Part shown: positions 55,281-62,172 of the stretch, piece by piece
Position numbering within the stretch: position 1 is the first letter of the stretch
Layout of the letters: every line of letters begins with the position of its first letter
DNA from: Saprospiraceae bacterium
GTDB lineage: Bacteria > Bacteroidota > Bacteroidia > Chitinophagales > Saprospiraceae
Reading direction: 5' to 3'
DNA length: 64,000 nt
Assembly (NCBI GenBank): GCA_013001595.1
Contig: JABDMH010000152.1
Coordinates: forward strand, 1 to 64,000
Made by a program: the position numbers and the translations under genes
Notes under the pieces: model-generated
Told to the model about the DNA's origin: nothing
The model's database searches: none
Seen by the model: only the letters and a program-made list of their open reading frames with translations

Positions 55281-55521
55281 TACTTTTTTTCTACAAAAAA
55301 ACACATTCATCGCAAGAAAAATCCATTTTGGAAAAGTGTAAGTCCCTGAAAAACAGTCGAATTTTCGCTCAAGTTTTTTGGTGGACTAGGAGTAAGAACA
55401 TCAGTGCCAGAAAAAATACACCCTGATCACTAAACCCAAGATTCATCGAGCTGTTATAAGACCGTTTTGTGGATGCAGGTCAATTTCTACAAGTCCTCTC
55501 TCATTGGATGTGAGTTATACA
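55281..55521. other. divergent intergenic region between rplM and the mevalonate genes
   Basis: No protein gene is seen. The left end is A/T-rich and belongs to the rplM promoter. TACATTTG at 55518-55525 (+) is a second -7-like word just upstream of the stronger promoter at 55522-55553, but it has no matching -33. Confidence 0.4.
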
Positions 55522-55553
55522 TTTGGGCCGTCGAAGGAAGCTCGCTACCTTTG
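55522..55553 (+). promoter_or_regulatory. promoter of the fni-mvaA operon
   Basis: TTTG (55522-55525), a 20-bp spacer and TACCTTTG (55546-55553) form a full match to the phylum consensus. The start would be near 55560, giving a leader of about 56 nt to the TTG at 55616. Confidence 0.75.
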
Positions 55554-55573
55554 CTGTACCGTCGATGGAAGCT
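55528..55573. repeat. 15-bp direct repeat around the mevalonate promoter
   Basis: CCGTCGAAGGAAGCT (55528-55542) and CCGTCGATGGAAGCT (55559-55573) differ at one base and are 31 bp apart, about three helical turns. The first lies between -33 and -7; the second covers the expected start site. This placement suits binding of a regulator in tandem. Confidence 0.6.
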
Positions 55574-55615
55574 GTACTGCACATTTGATATAACATTTAG
55601 AGAAAAGAAAACGCC

Positions 55616-56638
55616 TTGAAGGAGGATAAACAGAGCATACGGAAGCGCAAAACGGATCATATCCAGATGGCTTTTGAAGCACAGGTATCTCGAGAAGAGT
55701 TGGATACAAGATTCGCCTACGATCCGATGTTAAGCAGTCATCCAAAACAAGGATTGGAGTCTATCTCGTTTTTAGGTAGGCACCTTGCATTGCCCATCTG
55801 GGTAAGTAGCATGACCGGTGGAACAGAACTAGCCGCGAAAATCAATCGGAACCTCGCTCGAGCATGTGCGGAGTTTGGCATGGGAATGGGTTTGGGTTCT
55901 TGTCGTTCCTTGTTGGAAGGGAACGACCGATTGAGTGACTTCAATGTTCGTCACATCATTGGTGAAGATCTGCCTTTATATGGAAACTTAGGCATTGCCC
56001 AGGTAGAGCAACTGCTAAAAGATCGAAAGTTCCATGCATTCGATGATCTAATCGATAGACTGCAGTTGGATGGATTGATTATTCATGTCAATCCCCTTCA
56101 AGAGGCACTTCAGCCTGAGGGAGATTCCATCAATGAGGTTCCCCTAGAGACCATCAAACGGCTCATAGACTGCACTTCTTGCAGATTGATTGTGAAAGAG
56201 GTGGGACAAGGATTTGGCTACAATAGCCTAAAAGAAATGTTCCAGCTACCCTTGGCCGCGATTGATTTCGGTGCCAGTGGTGGCACTAACTTTGCACTTT
56301 TGGAAATGATGCGAAGTGACGATTATGGATTGGCCAAGCATCTGGGTCCTTTATCTCGAGTAGGGCACAGCGCTGAGCAAATGGTGCAATACACCAATAG
56401 AATTTGTGATGAGTTGGGAGACCTTCGCCTATGCCCTTCTGTGATCGTAAGTGGCGGAGTAGCGAATTTTTTAGATGGCTTCTACTACATCAGCAAACTC
56501 AGCATACCAGGTATTTATGGTCAAGCATCGGCATTTTTAAAACATGCGATGCAAGATTACCAGTCGCTACATGACTATGTACAAGCTCAGTCCATGGGCT
56601 TGGACTTGGCCAAAGCTTATTTAAGTATTAAAGCATGA
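55616..56638 (+). CDS. fni: type 2 isopentenyl-diphosphate delta-isomerase
   Basis: 340 residues. RKRKTDHIQMAFEAQV, LPIWVSSMTGGTELAAKINR, and IDFGASGGTNFALLE (FMN phosphate site) define the FMN- and NADPH-dependent IDI-2. It interconverts IPP and DMAPP. Start codon is TTG 55616: an in-frame TAG at 55598-55600 blocks extension and the next ATG (codon 18) would remove the conserved RKTDH segment. Its stop overlaps the mvaA ATG (ATGA). Confidence 0.93.
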   Translation: MKEDKQSIRKRKTDHIQMAFEAQVSREELDTRFAYDPMLSSHPKQGLESISFLGRHLALPIWVSSMTGGTELAAKINRNLARACAEFGMGMGLGSCRSLLEGNDRLSDFNVRHIIGEDLPLYGNLGIAQVEQLLKDRKFHAFDDLIDRLQLDGLIIHVNPLQEALQPEGDSINEVPLETIKRLIDCTSCRLIVKEVGQGFGYNSLKEMFQLPLAAIDFGASGGTNFALLEMMRSDDYGLAKHLGPLSRVGHSAEQMVQYTNRICDELGDLRLCPSVIVSGGVANFLDGFYYISKLSIPGIYGQASAFLKHAMQDYQSLHDYVQAQSMGLDLAKAYLSIKA

Positions 56639-57987
56639 CTAAGGGTAAACCAATAAGTGGATTCTCCAAGTTGTCCAAACGAGGCAAACTCAAATGGATC
56701 GTGGAAAACTTTTTTATCGATCCGGAACGTGTGATGAAGGAGTTAACCTCATTCTGGTTACCTGATCAGGAAAAACAAAAGGTGTTGGACCGATTTAGTG
56801 AAAACACGATTAGTAATTTTCACCTACCCTATGGCGTAGCGCCAAATTTTGTGATCAATGGGAGGACCTATTGTGTTCCAATGGTTACGGAAGAAAGCTC
56901 TGTCGTGGCGGCAGCAGCTAAGTCAGCTAAGTACTGGTTCTCTCGAGGGGGTTTTACTGCTGAAGTATTGTCAACCAAGAAAATCGGACAAATTCACTTC
57001 ATCTGGCCTGGCGATATCAAGGTCATTGAAAGCCGCCTGGATGATCTCCGGGATCGTATGTTGTCTGAGGCAAAATCTTTGACCTACAACATGGAGCGAA
57101 GAGGTGGAGGCGTCGGTGATTTTACGTTGGTCGATTTTTCAGATCAGGTGGAGCACACCTACCAATTGAGAATCTCTTTTGAAACAGCAGACTCAATGGG
57201 TGCCAATTTCATCAACTCAGTGCTTGAAAGCTTTGCCAAGACATTTGTCTACTCGATACGGGGAAACCATCAATTTGGCGAAGATCGCCATCGGATCGAG
57301 GTGTTGATGGCCATCCTCTCAAATTACAGCCCATCTTGCTTAGTTCGATCTTCGGTATCATGTGGCATCGAGGAGCTGGGTAGTTTTGGCAACTATTCAG
57401 CACATGACCTCGCCAAACGATTTGAGAAAGCCATAAACATTGCTCGTGTAGATCCCTATCGTGCCACTACCCACAACAAAGGTATTTTTAATGGTATCGA
57501 TGCCGTTGTTCTGGCAACCGCCAATGACTTTAGAGCTGTAGAAGCCAATGGACATGCCTATGCAGCTAGATCTGGCTCTTATCAAAGTCTTACTCAATGT
57601 ACGGTTGGCGACGGAAAGTTTACCTTTTGGATTGAGCTTCCATTGTCAGTAGGTACCATCGGAGGACTGACGAAGCTTCATCCCTTGGCAAAGCACTCCT
57701 TGGAACTGCTAGGTAATCCCACAGCCAAAGAACTCATGCAAATCATCGCCTCAATGGGTTTGGCTCAGAATTTTGCAGCCATCAAGTCTTTGATCACTAC
57801 CGGCATCCAACAAGGCCATATGCAGATGCATCTGGTAAATATTTTGTCTCATCTCCAAGCTTCGGAAGCAGAAATCAAAGCTGCCCTAAAGCACTTTGCA
57901 AATCAAACCGTTTCCCAAGCTGCAGTTCGTGATTTTCTATGCATCTTGCGCAGCCCGGTTGGCGACCATTCATCTTCTCGAGGATAA
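56635..57987 (+). CDS. mvaA: hydroxymethylglutaryl-CoA reductase (class II)
   Basis: 450 residues. Catalytic residues fit class II HMG-CoA reductase: Glu86/Glu87 in PMVTEESSVVAAA, Lys282 in THNKGIFNGIDAVVLATAND with its Asp289, and His395 in GIQQGHMQMH. It makes mevalonate from HMG-CoA when biosynthetic, or the reverse when catabolic. Next to an IPP isomerase and a GHMP kinase, biosynthesis is far more likely. It is translationally coupled to fni by a 4-bp overlap. Confidence 0.95.
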   Translation: MTKGKPISGFSKLSKRGKLKWIVENFFIDPERVMKELTSFWLPDQEKQKVLDRFSENTISNFHLPYGVAPNFVINGRTYCVPMVTEESSVVAAAAKSAKYWFSRGGFTAEVLSTKKIGQIHFIWPGDIKVIESRLDDLRDRMLSEAKSLTYNMERRGGGVGDFTLVDFSDQVEHTYQLRISFETADSMGANFINSVLESFAKTFVYSIRGNHQFGEDRHRIEVLMAILSNYSPSCLVRSSVSCGIEELGSFGNYSAHDLAKRFEKAINIARVDPYRATTHNKGIFNGIDAVVLATANDFRAVEANGHAYAARSGSYQSLTQCTVGDGKFTFWIELPLSVGTIGGLTKLHPLAKHSLELLGNPTAKELMQIIASMGLAQNFAAIKSLITTGIQQGHMQMHLVNILSHLQASEAEIKAALKHFANQTVSQAAVRDFLCILRSPVGDHSSSRG

Positions 57988-58115
57988 ACCTATTGACTTA
58001 GAATGAGTTATCGAAGAGCTCCTCGTTTTAATGACTACAATGTTGCATGATATGCCTTGGGCCCTAGAAAAGGGCAATACATCTTGAAAAGAAAAATATA
58101 ATAAAAATTTAATAC

Positions 58116-58133
58116 GACCTAGGTCTAAATTTG
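58116..58133 (+). promoter_or_regulatory. palindrome abutting a -7 element before the GHMP kinase gene
   Basis: GACCTAGGTC (58116-58125) is a perfect 10-bp palindrome directly followed by TAAATTTG (58126-58133), a TAnnTTTG match. The expected -33 TTTG is missing. The start would be near 58140, about 22 nt before the GTG. A regulator bound to the palindrome would touch RNA polymerase, either blocking it or replacing the missing -33 contact. Confidence 0.5.
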
Positions 58134-58161
58134 TATTTTGCAGTCCTATCAAACTTAACCC

Positions 58162-59109
58162 GTGCCTCCAAAGCATTCATTCCGTGCGAACGGTAAGGTA
58201 TTACTCACAGGAGAATATCTCGTACTAGATGGAGCCCTCGCCCTGGGTATTCCTCTATCTGTGGGTCAGCGCATGCAGGTCAGCGAAGGCAGTGGTTCTG
58301 AGATTGTTTGGGAGAGTTTAAGACCCAACGGAGAGCAGTGGTTTACCGGTAGATTCGACTTGTTTGGATTTGATCCCATAAAAACCAGTGACGAGGCCGT
58401 TGCCTTACGTTTAAAAGAGATCTTTGAGTCTGCCGTCAGACTTAATAGTGATTTTCTTTCGAAATGGAAAAAATATCGGGTTCGCACAGAAATGGACTTT
58501 GAGCCAGAATGGGGCCTAGGCAGTAGCTCTACTTTAATCACATGTATTGCAGCTTGGGCTGATGTAGATCCATATGATCTGCTGGAGACTACTTTTGGAG
58601 GCTCAGGATATGACATCGCCTGTGCCATGTCCGATCATCCTGTCTTATATCAGTCTGATGATTTGGCCATCGATGTGCAAGATGCGGCATTCTCTCCCAG
58701 ATTTTCTGATAATCTATATTTTGTATATCTGGGCCAAAAGAGAGATACGCGTCTAGCTGCCAGGGAATATGCAGAAAAGAAAGTATCGTCCAAGGACATA
58801 AATGAGGTCAGTACCATCAGTAGATCTATTTGTACAGCTAACAACCTAAGTGAGTTTGACAGTCTATTGAAAGCCCACGAAGAGCTCATTGGTACCGTTC
58901 TGGGCAAAAAACCTGTTAAGCAAGATCTATTTGATAACTATTGGGGAGAAGTCAAGTCATTGGGTGCCTGGGGAGGTGATTTTGTACTTGCCACAAGCAG
59001 CAAGTCTGCGACCGAAACTGAAGCGTACTTCAAAAACAAAGGTTACCACACCTTTTTTCCATATAAGCAGCTTGCACTATGCAAGGCAGGTGTCAATGAG
59101 CAAGCTTGA
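58162..59109 (+). CDS. GHMP kinase family protein (mevalonate-pathway kinase candidate)
   Basis: 315 residues. The N-terminus ANGKVLLTGEYLVLDGALAL is the substrate-site motif of GHMP kinases, GLGSSSTLITCIAAW is the ATP-binding motif, and a GGSGYDIA segment is a feature of the Bacteroidota mevalonate-cluster kinases. It probably phosphorylates mevalonate or phosphomevalonate. It starts with GTG 58162 just downstream of its own promoter-like element and 174 bp after mvaA. The family does not distinguish the two substrates, and no decarboxylase is in the window. Confidence 0.85.
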   Translation: MPPKHSFRANGKVLLTGEYLVLDGALALGIPLSVGQRMQVSEGSGSEIVWESLRPNGEQWFTGRFDLFGFDPIKTSDEAVALRLKEIFESAVRLNSDFLSKWKKYRVRTEMDFEPEWGLGSSSTLITCIAAWADVDPYDLLETTFGGSGYDIACAMSDHPVLYQSDDLAIDVQDAAFSPRFSDNLYFVYLGQKRDTRLAAREYAEKKVSSKDINEVSTISRSICTANNLSEFDSLLKAHEELIGTVLGKKPVKQDLFDNYWGEVKSLGAWGGDFVLATSSKSATETEAYFKNKGYHTFFPYKQLALCKAGVNEQA

Positions 59110-59199
59110 CAGACTACCTGAACCCTGATTCGCCCCTTTCATTCGATGTCCACTCCCGATGAACTTTAACATAGATGAGAGTGTTTCATAATATTCACC

Positions 59200-59207
59200 T
59201 ATTTTTG
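59200..59207 (+). promoter_or_regulatory. candidate -7 element of nfu
   Basis: TATTTTTG fits TAnnTTTG and lies 25 bp before the nfu ATG. No -33 TTTG is found at 19-21 bp. Confidence 0.4.
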
Positions 59208-59232
59208 TTAACGAAAAGGGGATCAAAAAACT

Positions 59233-59844
59233 ATGGAAACACTCTCTAAAAGTCCGGTAATGCTCTATACGGAGCAAACTCCTAATCCAGAATCTCTGAA
59301 ATTTGTTACTAATCGGATGCTGTACAAGGGTACTGCTGATTTCAGGGAAGCCGAACTGGCCCTAGATTGGAGTCCCTTGGCTACCGCCCTATTTGAATTG
59401 CCTTATGTGAGGGGGGTATACATCTGCAATAATTTTGTGACCATAACCAAGGAACTTGCTTTTGCTTGGGAGGACATCATGCTGCTGCTGAAGGACTTCA
59501 TCAAGAACTATATTGATGAAGGTGGTGAAATCGTAAAAGAGGGCTTCGAAGAAGAAAAAAATCGAATAGAGGAAGAAACAGGAACGGCGTACCAATATAC
59601 TGGTGACGAAGCAGAACTGGTACAAAAGATCAAAGAGTTGATTGATACCTATGTTAAACCTGCCGTTGAGATGGATGGGGGTAATATCGAGTTTAAATCC
59701 TTTGATAAAGGAAAAGTAACCGTTATATTGCAGGGGTCTTGTAGTGGATGTCCCTCATCAACCGTTACCCTTAAAGCAGGAATTGAAGGAATGTTAAAAA
59801 GAATGATCCCAGAAGTCACTGAGGTGATATCTGAAATGGGATAA
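59233..59844 (+). CDS. Nfu-type Fe-S cluster scaffold/carrier
   Basis: 203 residues. An N-terminal Nfu domain (YTEQTPNPESLKFVTNRMLY) precedes a C-terminal NifU-like domain with the cluster-binding CSGC pair (Cys170, Cys173) in QGSCSGCPSSTVTLK. An acidic linker (EEEKNRIEEETG) joins them. Such proteins transfer [4Fe-4S] clusters to targets such as aconitase or the SdhB-type subunits. It is monocistronic, ending at a strong terminator. Confidence 0.94.
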   Translation: METLSKSPVMLYTEQTPNPESLKFVTNRMLYKGTADFREAELALDWSPLATALFELPYVRGVYICNNFVTITKELAFAWEDIMLLLKDFIKNYIDEGGEIVKEGFEEEKNRIEEETGTAYQYTGDEAELVQKIKELIDTYVKPAVEMDGGNIEFKSFDKGKVTVILQGSCSGCPSSTVTLKAGIEGMLKRMIPEVTEVISEMG

Positions 59845-59877
59845 GAATATCCAAGAATTGGGTTTTGGGTGTATTTT

Positions 59878-59918
59878 ACGGCAGCGCTTTCTCCAAGAAA
59901 GTTGCTGCCGTTTTTTTT
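59878..59918 (+). terminator. intrinsic terminator after nfu
   Basis: An outer stem ACGGCAGC/GCTGCCGT (59878-59885 with 59904-59911) and an inner stem CTTTCT/AGAAAG with a short loop are followed by eight T residues. Confidence 0.95.
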
Positions 59919-59945
59919 AGATCGTAATAATAGAAATACATAACT

Positions 59946-60740
59946 ATGTCAGAGAAAGAGCTTAAGCTGCTTACCATGCAGGTTTTGCCCATTGCAGATG
60001 AGGCAGCGCAGTTCATAAAAGGTCAATATGGAAAGGTAGGCAGCAAAGACATTGAAGAGAAATCTCGTAACAGCTTAGTTTCGTTTGTCGATAAGCAGGC
60101 TGAAAAACTCTTGGTAGAGAGACTAAGCACCCTTTTACCCGATGCGACTTTTCTCACCGAAGAAGATACGATCATCAACGATAGATCAAATCTCGTCTGG
60201 ATCGTCGATCCACTTGATGGAACCACTAATTTCCTACAACAGATCCCGTTTTTCTCAGTCAGCATCGCCCTGGAACATGAGGGCACCATGGTCTTAGGCG
60301 TGGTGCAATCTATCCTTCAAGGTGAAACATTTTATGCCTGGCAAGGAGGTGGAGCATTTTGTAACAAGACACCGATCAAAGTAGATGATCCAAAAGGCTT
60401 AGACCAAACCGTCCTAGCCACAGGCTTTCCTTATGCCCATCGTACAGAAGCCTATTTACAGACCTTACAGGAATTCCTGGTCGAGGTGCAAGGCTTGCGA
60501 AGATTGGGATCAGCGGCCCTCGATATGGCCTACGTAGCTGCTGGGCGATTTGGTGCATACTATGAGTTTAACTTAAACATTTGGGATGTGGCCGCCGGCG
60601 CGACCATCGTGAGAGAAGCGGGTGGAGTGGTCAGTGGTTTTTATGACTCTGACGGCTGGAAAAATGGCAAGTACGTACTTGCTAGTGCACCTTCCATCAT
60701 TGACGATATGCGATCTGTTATTGCTCGTCATCATCCCTAA
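59946..60740 (+). CDS. inositol monophosphatase family protein (SuhB-like)
   Basis: 264 residues. EEDT (Glu72/Glu73), WIVDPLDGTTNF (Asp88, Asp91) and NIWDVAAGATIVREAGG are the metal-binding motifs of the Mg-dependent, Li-sensitive phosphatases. The substrate may be an inositol or other sugar phosphate; 3'-phosphoadenosine phosphatase (CysQ) is an alternative. It lies alone between the nfu terminator and the ABC permease. Confidence 0.93.
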   Translation: MSEKELKLLTMQVLPIADEAAQFIKGQYGKVGSKDIEEKSRNSLVSFVDKQAEKLLVERLSTLLPDATFLTEEDTIINDRSNLVWIVDPLDGTTNFLQQIPFFSVSIALEHEGTMVLGVVQSILQGETFYAWQGGGAFCNKTPIKVDDPKGLDQTVLATGFPYAHRTEAYLQTLQEFLVEVQGLRRLGSAALDMAYVAAGRFGAYYEFNLNIWDVAAGATIVREAGGVVSGFYDSDGWKNGKYVLASAPSIIDDMRSVIARHHP

Positions 60741-60850
60741 GGCCATAATCCATATGTGTCATAGGGTAATCCAACAGCCTTACATCGGTTTTTTATCGTT
60801 GCTCATCTAATCTCTAATCAACTTGATTTTTTGATTAATACCTTTGAATT

Positions 60851-62095
60851 ATGCGATCGACATGGGTGGAGATCATCTTCGTGGCTTTAGATTCCGTCAG
60901 AGCTAATCTGTTAAGGTCAGTTCTTACACTATCGATCATCGCTTTTGGAATCATGGCTCTTGTTGGTATCCTTACTGCCATAGACAGCATTCTATTTTCC
61001 ATGACCGATAGCTTTTCTGGTCTAGGCGCAAACTCCTACAGCATACAACCAAAAAGTCTGGTCATTAAAAGCAATCGTAGGGGAAGACGATCAAAACGCG
61101 GCGAACCCATTACTTTCCAGCAAGCCATGAAATTTAAAGAAACCTTTGACTTTCCCGCCAGTGTTTCTGTTTCCTATCGAGGTACTCGAAATGCCGTAGT
61201 AAAGCACAGCAATGAGAAGTCAAATCCCAACATCGTCCTGAGGGGGGTAGATGAGAATTACCTCGATGTTTCTGGGCTCGATCTGGCAGCAGGAAGGAAT
61301 TTCACAAAAGGAGAAGTGCAAAATGGCACGCCCAAAGCAATCATTGGGAAAGACATTGTAGCCGTACTATTCAGGGACAATGAAGACGCTGCGTTGGACA
61401 AAGTAATTGCGGTAGGAAATATCAAATATCGTGTAATCGGTGTATTGGCATCCAAGGGATCGAATATGGATCAGAGTGAAGATAAACAGGTTTTAGCCCC
61501 AGTCACAAATGTAAAGCGATACTACGGCACCCTTCGAACGAATTATAACGTAAAGGTCGGTGTGAAAAACGCCCTAGATATCGATGATGCGATATCAGCT
61601 ACCACTGGGATCTTCCGAAATATTCGAAAGATGCGCATTGGCCAAGACAATGATTTTGAAATATTTAAGAGCGATGGAATTCTTGATTTACTAAAGGAAA
61701 ACACCTTCTATCTACGCATGGCAACCATTGCCATCGGTTTGATCACCCTGCTAGGAGCAGCGATAGGACTGATGAACATCATGCTGGTCTCTGTGACCGA
61801 GCGTACTCGTGAGATCGGGATACGCAAAGCCATCGGTGCCAATAGGAGAAGTATCCTGGTACAGTTTTTAACGGAAGCCGTGATCATCTGTCAGATGGGT
61901 GGTGTAGTGGGTATATTCCTGGGTATTATTATTGGCAATATCGTCACCCTGTTGATTGGCGGCCGCTTTCTCATACCCTGGGCATGGATGCTGCTAGGTA
62001 TATTTATTTGCATGCTGGTAGGTCTGATATCGGGACTCTATCCGGCACTCAAAGCCTCAAGGCTAGATCCAATTGAGGCTTTGCGACACGAATAG
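60851..62095 (+). CDS. MacB/FtsX-family ABC transporter permease
   Basis: 414 residues. One N-terminal helix ([20 protein letters not shown]), a large extracytoplasmic MacB-PCD domain (about 50-270) and three C-terminal helices ([20 protein letters not shown]...). [20 protein letters not shown] and the C-terminal [16 protein letters not shown] are FtsX-domain signatures. It would act with a separate ATPase in lipoprotein or peptide export or in mechanotransmission; no ATPase gene is adjacent. TACCTTTG ends 4 bp before the ATG, so a very short or absent leader is possible. Confidence 0.92.
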   Translation: MRSTWVEIIFVALDSVRANLLRSVLTLSIIAFGIMALVGILTAIDSILFSMTDSFSGLGANSYSIQPKSLVIKSNRRGRRSKRGEPITFQQAMKFKETFDFPASVSVSYRGTRNAVVKHSNEKSNPNIVLRGVDENYLDVSGLDLAAGRNFTKGEVQNGTPKAIIGKDIVAVLFRDNEDAALDKVIAVGNIKYRVIGVLASKGSNMDQSEDKQVLAPVTNVKRYYGTLRTNYNVKVGVKNALDIDDAISATTGIFRNIRKMRIGQDNDFEIFKSDGILDLLKENTFYLRMATIAIGLITLLGAAIGLMNIMLVSVTERTREIGIRKAIGANRRSILVQFLTEAVIICQMGGVVGIFLGIIIGNIVTLLIGGRFLIPWAWMLLGIFICMLVGLISGLYPALKASRLDPIEALRHE

Positions 62096-62172
62096 GTCTT
62101 TCCTTCTCAAGGGAATCCTACTCTCTCATAATCAGATTACACTTCTGCATATATGTCTTTACCTTTGACCAT

